Of a DNA stretch of 64,000 nt, positions 44,601 through 51,239 are shown piece by piece; positions within the stretch are counted from its first letter, which is position 1; the number at the start of each line of letters is the position of its first letter. Position numbers and translations under genes: made by a program. Below the pieces are notes generated by a model. The model had not been told where the DNA came from. It made no database searches and worked only from the letters and a program-made list of their open reading frames with translations. This DNA is from Variovorax sp. PAMC26660 (GTDB taxonomy: Bacteria > Pseudomonadota > Gammaproteobacteria > Burkholderiales > Burkholderiaceae_C). Location of the stretch: assembly GCF_014302995.1 (NCBI RefSeq), contig NZ_CP060295.1:6377501-6441500 (forward strand), in the 5' to 3' direction.

Positions 44601-44769
44601 TGATCTGGTAGATCGACGCATCGGTGGCGTAGCGCCCGCGCGAGCCGTCGTCGAACAACACTTCGCCTTGCGTGTCGGCGCGCAACCGGCGCGCGAGCAG
44701 TTCGCAGGTGTCGTTGGGCGGAAGAACGGTTCCGGCTGGCTGTATGTGGCTGGCGGGATCGATGCGCAT
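41689..44769 (-). CDS. fused FAD and Fe-S 2-hydroxyacid dehydrogenase (GlcD/GlcF-like)
   Basis: A 1,026-residue two-part oxidoreductase. Residues about 45-230 form the FAD-binding part (VPVLARGGGTSQCGQTTGAA; the LGGMAGNNSCGSRSIAYGN segment), and about 260-545 the oxidase C-terminal domain (GEHGDGLCRGEW). The second half has a ferredoxin-like region with CNNNGHCRKFDAGTMCPSYR and LCVGCKGCKRDCPTG, then two CCG cysteine-rich motifs (HHCCGRT, SSCCGMAGSFG). The layout resembles bacterial D-lactate, glycolate or D-2-hydroxyglutarate dehydrogenases such as YdiJ. Substrate is unclear; neighbours suggest a hydroxy acid whose oxo form is aminated by the adjacent transaminase. The start follows the GntR stop by eight bases. 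Confidence 0.9.
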   Translation of the reverse strand: MRIDPASHIQPAGTVLPPNDTCELLARRLRADTQGEVLFDDGSRGRYATDASIYQITPVGAFVPTNERDIATAIDIARDLKVPVLARGGGTSQCGQTTGAALVIDNSKHFRRVLDVNVEEGTATVEPGLVLDHLNAQLKPHGLWYPVDVSTSAQATLGGMAGNNSCGSRSIAYGNMVHNVLGVNAWLSSGELVEFGPQPLLGVRAAGIAQFVRGLARQHREQIAEHWPKVMRRVAGYNLDIFDNQSERPYTVDGSVNLAHLLIGSEGTLAYTKSLKLKLAPLPRAKVLGIVNFPTFHAAMDAAQHIVKLSPTAVELVDRTMIELSLTNPAFKPTVETALIGKPAAILLVEFSGADKAALLLQLKQLVELMGDLGLPGSVVEMPDDARQKNLWEVRKAGLNIMMSLKGDGKPVSFIEDCAVPLESLAEYTDALTEVFAKYGSRGTWYAHASVGTLHVRPILDMRVDGGAKMRAIAEEASALVRKYKGAFSGEHGDGLCRGEWIEWQFGPAINEAFRAIKQKLDPANLFNPGKIIDPPRMDDGALFRFAPPTAPKPYRRIELKPVLDWSAWNVNADPVTEETTAPGTGGDSTGGLAKAVEMCNNNGHCRKFDAGTMCPSYRVTRDEQHLTRGRANTLRLALSGQLGPDAFTSEAMHDTMDLCVGCKGCKRDCPTGVDMAKMKIEFLDHYKKRHGHTLKDKLVAYMPDYAHKASRMPWLLNLRNSVPGAAWLGEKLLGFSAKRSLPEWRSDTFWRAKGNEPGLFTDQASVLSVVARGGKAAVLFVDTFNGTFESENAFAAARVLEAAGYVLHTVEKRGGHHCCGRTFLASGMVAEAKLRAEALIDALLPLAQAGIPIVGLEPSCLLTLRDETLAMGFGDKAHTVAKQALLFEEFIAREIKAGRFELALKPSTGPILLHGHCHQKAFGAVSPVMEVLKLIPGAQPELIESSCCGMAGSFGYEASHFDVSMQMAEASLLPAIRAKPDAVVVADGTSCRHQIEDGAQREAVHVAVLLERHLLRSSERVAGAA

Positions 44770-44777
44770 GTTGGGGG

Positions 44778-45476
44778 TCAGCTCGCTTTGTTGTTGGCCT
44801 GGGGATAGATCTCGCCGGCGCGCAGCAGCTCCAGCACGGTGTCGCGCTTGCGCAGCACGTGCGCCACGAGCACCTTGCGCATGCCGGCGGCATCGCGCGC
44901 GGCGAGCGCGTCGATCATCTGTTCGTGCTCTTCGACCGCGTGTTTCCACTTGGTCTCGTTCTGGTTGGTGCGAAAGCGCAGCGACTGCACGCGCGCATTG
45001 ATCGAGCGGTAGGTGTTCGACAGCACCGGGTTGCCCGCAGCCTCGTTGATGGCCGTGTGGATGCGCGCGTTGATGCGGTAGTAGCCCGACAGGTCGCGCC
45101 GCGAGAAGCAGGCCATCATTTCGTAGTGCAGCGCGCGCACCTCGGCCAGTTCTTCGTCGGTGATGCGCTTGGCCGCCAGCTCGCCCGACATGCCCTCGAG
45201 CATGGCCAACACCTCGAAGGTGTTGAGCACGTCGGCCTCGGTGAGCTTCACCGCCACCGCGCCGCGGTTGGGCAACAGGTCGACCAGTCCTTCGGCCGCC
45301 AGCAGCTTGATGGCCTCGCGCAGCGGCGTGCGCGACACGTGCATCTGCAGGCACAGCTCGCGTTCGTTGAGCTTGGCGCCGGGCGCGATGTGCCCCTCGA
45401 CCAGCATGGTGCGCAGGCGTGACGCCACCTGGTCATGCAGTGCGAGGCGCGAGATTTCGATGATGTCTGCTGTCAT
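44778..45476 (-). CDS. GntR-family (FCD-type) transcriptional regulator
   Basis: A 232-residue regulator with an N-terminal winged helix (LHDQVASRLRTMLVEGHIAP, RELCLQMHVSRTPLREAIKL) and a C-terminal FCD ligand-binding domain from about residue 85, whose His/Asp-type metal ligands (HTAINEAAGN; EEHEQMIDAL) bind carboxylate effectors. ATG 45476 was taken; a longer reading to 45509 would run into the operator. It diverges from the class V aminotransferase gene and is probably controlled by the paired operators between them. Confidence 0.9.
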   Translation of the reverse strand: MTADIIEISRLALHDQVASRLRTMLVEGHIAPGAKLNERELCLQMHVSRTPLREAIKLLAAEGLVDLLPNRGAVAVKLTEADVLNTFEVLAMLEGMSGELAAKRITDEELAEVRALHYEMMACFSRRDLSGYYRINARIHTAINEAAGNPVLSNTYRSINARVQSLRFRTNQNETKWKHAVEEHEQMIDALAARDAAGMRKVLVAHVLRKRDTVLELLRAGEIYPQANNKAS

Positions 45477-45493
45477 GGTTTGTGTCCCTTGAA

Positions 45494-45576
45494 TGCATTT
45501 TGAATGCAAAAAAGAAGGGCCACAAGCCTTATATTTAAGGGTAAACCATCAAACAAAAATGCATTTTGAATGCAAA
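45494..45576. promoter_or_regulatory. twin 17-base operators in the GntR/aminotransferase gap
   Basis: The identical sequence TGCATTTTGAATGCAAA occurs at 45494-45510 and 45560-45576, 66 bases apart. Each contains the palindrome TGCATT-TTG-AATGCA, a size usual for FCD-type GntR dimers. A third half-site, GAATGCG, follows at 45580. Placement before both starts implies joint control of the two divergent genes, possibly by looping. Confidence 0.8.
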
Positions 45577-45598
45577 ACTGAATGCGAAAGGAAAGTCC

Positions 45599-46843
45599 AT
45601 GCTTCAACTCGACATCCACCCCACCGGCCGCCACTTCCTCCAGATCCCCGGCCCCAGCCCGGTGCCCGATCGCATCCTGCGGGCCATGAGCCTGCCCACC
45701 ATCGACCACCGCGGGCCCGAGTTCGGCACGCTCGGCCTGAAGGTGCTCGGCGGCATCAAGGAGATCTTCAAGACGAAGCACCCGGTCGCCATCTACCCCG
45801 CATCGGGCACGGGCGCATGGGAGGCCGCGCTCGCCAACACGCTGAGCCCCGGCGACCACGTGCTGATGTACGAGACAGGCCACTTCGCTTCGCTGTGGCA
45901 GAAGATGGCCACGCGCCTGGGCCTGTCGACCGAATTCCTGGCCGCGGGCGGCACCGACGAGCACCTGCCCAACGCGCCGAGCTGGCGCCACGGCGTGCAG
46001 GCCGAACTCATCGAAGCGCGGCTTCGCAAGGACACCGAAAAGAAGATCAAGGCCGTGTGCGTGGTGCACAACGAGACCTCCACCGGCGTCACCTCCGACA
46101 TCGCCTCGGTGCGCAAGGCCATCGATGCGGCGGGCCACCCCGCCCTGCTGATGGTCGACAGCATCTCGGGTCTGGCGAGCGCCGATTTCCGGCACGACGA
46201 ATGGGGCGTGGACGTGACCATCAGCGGCTCGCAAAAGGGCCTGATGCTGCCGCCGGGCATCAGCTTCAATGCGCTGTCGCCGCGCGCGCTCGAAGTCTCG
46301 AAGACCGCCAAGCTGCCGCGCGCCTTCTGGGCCTGGGATGAGATCGTCGAGATGAACAAGGACGGCTACTGGCCCTACACGCCCAACACCAACCTGCTGT
46401 ACGGCCTGTCGGAATCGCTGGACATGATCCTCGGCGAAGGGCTGGACAACGTGTTCGCACGGCACCAGCGCTGGGGCGCCGGCGTGCGCGCCGCCGTCAA
46501 TGCGTGGGGCCTGCCGATCCAATGCGCAGACCCTGCCGTGTACTCACCAGTGCTCACCGGCGTGATCACCCCCGTGGGCGTCGATGCCGATGCGCTGCGC
46601 CGGCTGATCCACCAGCGCTTCGACCTGTCGCTGGGCACGGGCCTCGGCAAGCTCAAGGGCCGCATGTTCCGCATGGGGCATCTCGGTGACAGCAACGACT
46701 TGACGCTGGTTGCGATGGTCGCGGGCGTCGAGATGGGCATGAAGCTCATCGGCATCAAGCTGGCCGGCAGCGGCGTGCATGCGGCCATGGACCATTTCGC
46801 GAACCACGCGGCGGCGCCTGCCGGTCTACAGAAGGCTGCCTGA
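45599..46843 (+). CDS. class V aminotransferase (alanine/serine-glyoxylate type)
   Basis: A 414-residue PLP enzyme of fold type I. It opens with HFLQIPGPSPVPDRILRAMS and has the class V pattern YPASGTGAWEAALANTLSPG, VVHNETSTGVTSD, VDSISGLASADFRHDEWGVD, and the PLP Lys in ISGSQKGLMLPPG (about residue 213). The C-terminal GKLKGRMFRMGHLGDSNDL is typical of alanine-glyoxylate and serine-glyoxylate aminotransferases. ATG 45599 has AAAGGA nine bases upstream; a start at 45566 would overlap the operator. The role may be amination of glyoxylate or a related oxo acid formed by the neighbouring dehydrogenase. Confidence 0.9.
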   Translation: MLQLDIHPTGRHFLQIPGPSPVPDRILRAMSLPTIDHRGPEFGTLGLKVLGGIKEIFKTKHPVAIYPASGTGAWEAALANTLSPGDHVLMYETGHFASLWQKMATRLGLSTEFLAAGGTDEHLPNAPSWRHGVQAELIEARLRKDTEKKIKAVCVVHNETSTGVTSDIASVRKAIDAAGHPALLMVDSISGLASADFRHDEWGVDVTISGSQKGLMLPPGISFNALSPRALEVSKTAKLPRAFWAWDEIVEMNKDGYWPYTPNTNLLYGLSESLDMILGEGLDNVFARHQRWGAGVRAAVNAWGLPIQCADPAVYSPVLTGVITPVGVDADALRRLIHQRFDLSLGTGLGKLKGRMFRMGHLGDSNDLTLVAMVAGVEMGMKLIGIKLAGSGVHAAMDHFANHAAAPAGLQKAA

Positions 46844-46952
46844 GCGCAAAACACACCAGGCCGCATCACCTCGCTCGAACGACGCGACGGCCAACAACTT
46901 GCCGGGCCTTCTTGCCCGGCACGCATCGGACCCCAACACCACGGAGACAAAG

Positions 46953-47933
46953 ATGATGCAAAGACGTTCCCTCATTCAAGCCGCGGGCGCGGCAGCCGCC
47001 AGCCTGGGCGTGCCACGACTTTTCGCGCAGGAGTGGCCTTCCGGGCCGGTGCGCATCGTGGTGGGCTTTCCACCGGGCGGCGGCACCGATGCGCTGGCGC
47101 GCGTGGTCGCGCAGAAGCTCACGATCATGTGGGGCCAGCAGGTCATCGTCGAGAACAAGGGCGGCGTGGCCGGCGTGCTCGCGGCGGAGTACGTGGCGCA
47201 GCAGCCCAGCGACGGAAGCACCTTGCTGATGGCCCACATCAACAGCCACGCGCTCGCGCCCAGCCTGCAGCCCAAGCTGCGCTACAACGTGGAGCGCGAC
47301 TTCGTGCCGATCGTGCTGGTGGGTGTCACGCCCAACCTGCTGATCGCGAACCCGTCGCAAAAGGCGTTGACGGTGAAAGACATCGTCGCCGCGTGCAAGG
47401 CCGCACCGGGCTCCGTGAGCTTCGGCTCGGCCGGTGCCGGTTCGGCACAACATCTGGCGCTGGAGATGTTCAAGCTGCAGGGCGGCATCGATGCGCTGCA
47501 TGTGCCGTACAAGGGCAGCGGCCCGTTGCTGGGCGACCTGATGGGCGGGCAGATTCAATACAGCTTCGAGACCATGACCGCAGCCACGCCGCATGTGAAG
47601 AACGGCCGCGTGCTGGCGGTCGCGCAAACGCGCACCAAGCGTGCGAAGGGCCACCCGAATGTGCCGACGATGCAGGAACAAGGTTTCCAGGGTTTCGAGG
47701 CGACCACCTGGTATGGGCTCGCCGGGCCCGGCAAGCTGCCGCCGGCGATTGCGCAGAAGGTCAATCGCGATGTGAACGCGGTGTTGGCGATGCCTGATGT
47801 GCAGGAGCGGCTTGATACCTACGGCGCTGAAGATGGCGGCGGTTCGCAGGACAAGTTCAAACAGTTCATCAGCACCGAAATTGCGAAGTGGGCGAAGGTT
47901 GTGAAGGATGGGAAGGTTCACGTCGAGAGCTGA
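46953..47933 (+). CDS. Bug-family (tripartite tricarboxylate) periplasmic binding protein
   Basis: A 326-residue secreted binding protein. It has a Tat-like N-terminus (MMQRRSLIQAAGAAAASLGV) and the Bug-family signature WPSGPVRIVVGFPPGGGTDA near residues 28-47, followed by FGSAGAGSAQHLALEMF and GLAGPGKLPPAIAQKVN. ATG 46953 has GGAG ten bases upstream. Such proteins bind carboxylates and often act without adjacent TctA/TctB membrane genes, none of which are here. It lies 109 bases after the aminotransferase gene and may bind the same pathway's substrate. Confidence 0.9.
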   Translation: MMQRRSLIQAAGAAAASLGVPRLFAQEWPSGPVRIVVGFPPGGGTDALARVVAQKLTIMWGQQVIVENKGGVAGVLAAEYVAQQPSDGSTLLMAHINSHALAPSLQPKLRYNVERDFVPIVLVGVTPNLLIANPSQKALTVKDIVAACKAAPGSVSFGSAGAGSAQHLALEMFKLQGGIDALHVPYKGSGPLLGDLMGGQIQYSFETMTAATPHVKNGRVLAVAQTRTKRAKGHPNVPTMQEQGFQGFEATTWYGLAGPGKLPPAIAQKVNRDVNAVLAMPDVQERLDTYGAEDGGGSQDKFKQFISTEIAKWAKVVKDGKVHVES

Positions 47934-47961
47934 CTTGGTTTTGTTTTGCCGCCGCTGCTGG

Positions 47962-48213
47962 TCAGGGCATCGCTCACGCCGACACGGTGCTCTTTTTCGC
48001 GAATGTCCCCCGCTTCGCTCCTCCTTTATTTAGCTAAAAAGAGCCCCGTATCGGCGCGAGCGCTGGACAGAGCGGTGGTTGATCTGCGATCCATCAGCAG
48101 CGTGCCCCTGTGCGAATGACACCAGGTGCTCCCCGCAGCGAAATAAAGGAGGAGCGAAGCGGGGGACATTCGCGGAGGGGAGCACCTGGTGTCATTCGCA
48201 CTCGCCCTGAACA
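47962..48213. repeat. double-hairpin repeat element, copy B (inverted relative to copy A)
   Basis: This is the reverse complement of copy A at about nine bases in ten by eye. The first hairpin has 27-base arms with three mismatches at 47971-47997 and 48036-48062; the second has perfect 25-base arms at 48110-48134 and 48177-48201. The two loops again carry the shared core in opposite orientations. Changes between copies A and B in the perfect stem occur on both arms (GACGCC/GGCGTC against GACACC/GGTGTC), so base pairing has been kept. It fills most of the 321 bases between the binding-protein gene and the hydratase gene; no gene is seen here. Confidence 0.85.
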
Positions 48214-48254
48214 AGCAGCCCAAAACAATCGCCCAACCTGAGAAGATCCCAAAG

Positions 48255-49025
48255 ATGACCCCATCCCAGACCGCACTCACAGACGCCCTGGTCGCCGCAC
48301 GCCGTGGCAACCGCACCCTCGACGCCACGCCCTGGACCGGCACGCTCGCCAGCGACACCCAAGCCTACGAAGTACAAGACGCCGTAGCCACCGCACTCGA
48401 CTGGTTCGGCACCAGCGCCCTGCCCCGCATCTGGAAATCCGGCGGCGGCTCGCGCAGCGCGACGCTCACACATGCGCCGCTGCCACCGGCAGGCGTGCGG
48501 CAAAGCCCCGCGAACTTCAGTGACCTCGTGTTCCACACGCCCGGCATCGAAGCCGAGATTGCGCTGCGACTGGCACGCGACATCACGCCCGCACAAGCCG
48601 CAACCCTGGACCACGCCGACGCCGCATCACTCATCGACGCCATGACTGTTTCGGTAGAAATCGTCGATGCGCGCTGGCAAGACCTGCCCGCCACGCCCGC
48701 CCTGCTGCGGCTGGCCGATTCGCAGGTACACGGCGCATTGGTGCTCGGCGAATGGCTGCCTTATGCCGCCGTCGACTGGGCTTCGCAACGCTGCGAAACC
48801 AAAGTCGGCGATGCGGAAACCGTGGTACGCGTCGGCACCCATCCGCTGTCGGACCCAGCCTGGCTGCTGCCGATCTGGCTGCGCCACCTCACGCGCCACG
48901 GCCAGACCGTGCCGGCCGGCACCGTCGTGACGACCGGCTCCTGGGTCGGCGTGCTGCCATGCCGCCGTGGCGATCAGGTGACGGCGGAATTCCCGGGCAT
49001 CGGCGCTGTGCGCTTGAGCGTGTAG
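48255..49025 (+). CDS. 2-keto-4-pentenoate hydratase-like protein
   Basis: A 256-residue member of the fumarylacetoacetase/hydratase superfamily. Landmarks are AYEVQDAVATALDWFGTSA, IWKSGGGSRSATLTHAPLPP, TPGIEAEIALRLARDITP, and VVTTGSWVGVLPCRRGDQV, which resembles the hydratase/decarboxylase TTGSxxG segment. Enzymes of this group hydrate 2-hydroxypenta-2,4-dienoate in aromatic degradation, but no other aromatic meta-cleavage gene is present. ATG 48255 was chosen; a longer reading starts inside the repeat element. The gene overlaps the convergent LysR gene by 52 bases. Confidence 0.82.
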   Translation: MTPSQTALTDALVAARRGNRTLDATPWTGTLASDTQAYEVQDAVATALDWFGTSALPRIWKSGGGSRSATLTHAPLPPAGVRQSPANFSDLVFHTPGIEAEIALRLARDITPAQAATLDHADAASLIDAMTVSVEIVDARWQDLPATPALLRLADSQVHGALVLGEWLPYAAVDWASQRCETKVGDAETVVRVGTHPLSDPAWLLPIWLRHLTRHGQTVPAGTVVTTGSWVGVLPCRRGDQVTAEFPGIGAVRLSV

Positions 49026-49936
49026 CGCCCGTCGCCCACGCCCGAGCAGGCCACCAGAAAGTCGAGCACCGCGCGCACTCGCGCTGGCAGCGTACCCGCC
49101 TTGCCGATGTACACCGCGTGGATCGGCTCGATCTCGCCAGGGTTGAACTCGTCGAGCAAGGGCACCAGCCGGCCCGCATCGATGTCGTGCTGCACGTGGT
49201 ACAGCGACAGCCGCGCCACGCCGGCGCCCGCAATGGCCAGGTGCCGCAGCGTTTCGCCGTCGGCCGCACGCACCGGGCCGACCACCGGCAGCGCGATCAT
49301 TCGGCCGTCAACGCGCAATGGCCAGTCGGGTGCATTGCGCCGGTAGCTCCAGCCCAGGCGGTTGTGCGCTTCCAGTTCCTGCGGTGTGCGCGGCGTGCCG
49401 TACTTCGCCAGGTAGGCCGGCGCAGCCACGATGGCCTGGCTCGTTTCGCCGAGCCGCCGCGCCACCAAATCGGACGACGGCAACTGGCCCCAGCGGATCG
49501 CGATGTCGGCGCGCTCGTCCATCAGGTCGACGATGCGGTCCGTCAGCGCAATGTCGAGCGTGATCTGCGGATGCATCTCCAGCAGGCGCGGCACCAGCGG
49601 CACCAGCTTGTGCTGCCCGAAGGACACGCTGGCGTTGATGCTCACGCGCCCGCGCGGTGCGGCACCGGCGGCCGCGCAGCGCTCGGCCTCGTCCATGTCG
49701 GCCAGCACGCGGGTGCTGCGCTCGTAGAAGTGAAGCCCCTCGGGCGTGAGCTGCAGCTTGCGCGTGGAACGGTGCACCAACTGGATGCCCAGCCGCAGTT
49801 CGAGCCGCGCGACCAGCTTGCTGATGGCCGAGGGCGTCATGCCCAACACGCGCGCCGCGGCCGAGAAACCGCCCGACTCGACCACCTGCACGAAGGCTTC
49901 CATTTCGCCGGAGCGGTTGACATCGAGACGGGGCAT
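48974..49936 (-). CDS. LysR-family transcriptional regulator
   Basis: A 320-residue regulator with HTH region ESGGFSAAARVLGMTPSAIS and KLVARLELRLGIQLVHRSTR, followed by a typical effector domain with DIALTDRIVDLMDERADIAI. The gene faces away from an MFS gene and shares with it a 94-base control region holding a 19-base perfect palindrome, so it probably represses or activates that exporter and itself. Its 3' end overlaps the 3' end of the hydratase gene by 52 bases on the opposite strand. Confidence 0.9.
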   Translation of the reverse strand: MPRLDVNRSGEMEAFVQVVESGGFSAAARVLGMTPSAISKLVARLELRLGIQLVHRSTRKLQLTPEGLHFYERSTRVLADMDEAERCAAAGAAPRGRVSINASVSFGQHKLVPLVPRLLEMHPQITLDIALTDRIVDLMDERADIAIRWGQLPSSDLVARRLGETSQAIVAAPAYLAKYGTPRTPQELEAHNRLGWSYRRNAPDWPLRVDGRMIALPVVGPVRAADGETLRHLAIAGAGVARLSLYHVQHDIDAGRLVPLLDEFNPGEIEPIHAVYIGKAGTLPARVRAVLDFLVACSGVGDGRYTLKRTAPMPGNSAVT

Positions 49937-49951
49937 GGTTTTCGTCCTTCT

Positions 49952-49970
49952 TTGTGAGTTGAACTCACAA
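49952..49970. promoter_or_regulatory. 19-base perfect palindrome, likely LysR operator
   Basis: TTGTGAGTTGAACTCACAA has perfect 9-base arms around a central G. It is 16 bases before the LysR start and 61 before the MFS start, the expected place for an autoregulatory and target site. Confidence 0.7.
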
Positions 49971-50030
49971 GTGCTTGTCGGGGCGGCATTCTAGTCATCG
50001 AAGGCGAATGTCTGCACAGTACAGGCCATC

Positions 50031-51221
50031 ATGCCCATCGCTCTTCTCGCCCTCACCGCCGGTGCCTTCGGAATAGGCACCACCGAGTTCGTCATCATGG
50101 GCCTGCTGATGCAGGTTTCGACGGACCTTCACGTCACCATCACGGCCGCCGGCCTGCTGATCTCGGGCTATGCGCTCGGCGTCGCGGTCGGCGCGCCTGT
50201 GCTCACCATTGCCACGCGCAAGCTGCCACGCAAGACGGTGCTACTCGCGCTGATGGCGATCTTCACGCTCGGCAATCTCGCCTGTGCGCTGGCGCCCAAC
50301 TACGAAATGCTGATGGCCGCGCGGGTGATCACCTCGCTGGCGCACGGCACCTTCTTCGGCGTCGGCTCGGTGGTTGCCACCGGGCTCGTGGCGCCGGAAC
50401 GCCGCGCTTCGGCCATCGCGATCATGTTCACCGGCCTTACCGCCGCCACGCTGCTCGGCGTCCCGGCCGGTGCGTGGCTGGGCCTGCAGTTCGGTTGGCG
50501 CGCGGCTTTCTGGGCCGTGACGGTGATCGGCGTGCTGGCATTTGCCGTGCTCGCGGTGTTCGTGCCCCGCGTCAAGGGCGAAACCAAGCCTGCCCCGCTA
50601 CGCGAAGAACTCGCCGTGCTGGCGCGGCCGCAGGTGCTGCTCGGCCTGGCGATGACGGTGCTCGGCTTTGCCGGCGTGTTCGTGGTGTTCACCTACATCC
50701 AGCCGCTGCTGACGCAGATCACCGGCCTGTCGGAATCGGCCGTGTCACCCATCCTGCTGGTGTTCGGTGGCGGACTGGCCATCGGCAACATCCTGGGCGG
50801 CAAGCTGGCCGACCGCTCGGTGATGCCCGCCGTGCTCGGCACGCTGGTGGCGCTGGCCGTGGTGCTCGGTGCGATGCAGTTCACCATCGGCACGCCGTTC
50901 ACTGCCGTGGTTTTCGTCGGACTGCTCGGCGTGGCCTCGTTCGCCACGGTGGCGCCGATGCAGTTGCGGGTGCTGGAGAAGGCCTCGGGTGCGGGCCAGA
51001 ACCTTGCGTCGAGCCTCAACATCGCGGCCTTCAACCTCGGCAACGCGCTCGGCGCCTGGGTCGGCGGCGTGGTGATCGATCACGGACCGGGGCTGCGTGC
51101 GCTGGGCTGGGTGGCTGCGCTGCTGACGCTCGTGGGCCTGGGCATCGCGCTGTGGAGCCGTTCGCTCGACAAGCGCGAGACGCACGGTTCGCTGGGCGAT
51201 TGCGCTTCGGCGCGGGCCTGA
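50031..51221 (+). CDS. MFS exporter of the DHA1/AraJ-YdhP type
   Basis: A 396-residue, 12-segment transporter. It begins MPIALLALTAGAFGIGTTEF, diagnostic of the AraJ/YdhP/NepI-like DHA1 exporters of sugars, nucleosides or drugs; RVITSLAHGTFFGVGSVVAT is a further group signature. The C-terminal 15 residues are hydrophilic. It is divergent from the LysR gene and convergent with the carotenoid-oxygenase gene, ending 18 bases before it. Confidence 0.88.
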   Translation: MPIALLALTAGAFGIGTTEFVIMGLLMQVSTDLHVTITAAGLLISGYALGVAVGAPVLTIATRKLPRKTVLLALMAIFTLGNLACALAPNYEMLMAARVITSLAHGTFFGVGSVVATGLVAPERRASAIAIMFTGLTAATLLGVPAGAWLGLQFGWRAAFWAVTVIGVLAFAVLAVFVPRVKGETKPAPLREELAVLARPQVLLGLAMTVLGFAGVFVVFTYIQPLLTQITGLSESAVSPILLVFGGGLAIGNILGGKLADRSVMPAVLGTLVALAVVLGAMQFTIGTPFTAVVFVGLLGVASFATVAPMQLRVLEKASGAGQNLASSLNIAAFNLGNALGAWVGGVVIDHGPGLRALGWVAALLTLVGLGIALWSRSLDKRETHGSLGDCASARA

Positions 51222-51239
51222 CCGAAGCGCCGCCGAGCC

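Noticed and set aside
44778..45509. GntR start at 45509 instead of 45476
   Set aside because: The extra 11 codons would be the operator sequence itself, and no ribosome site precedes 45509.
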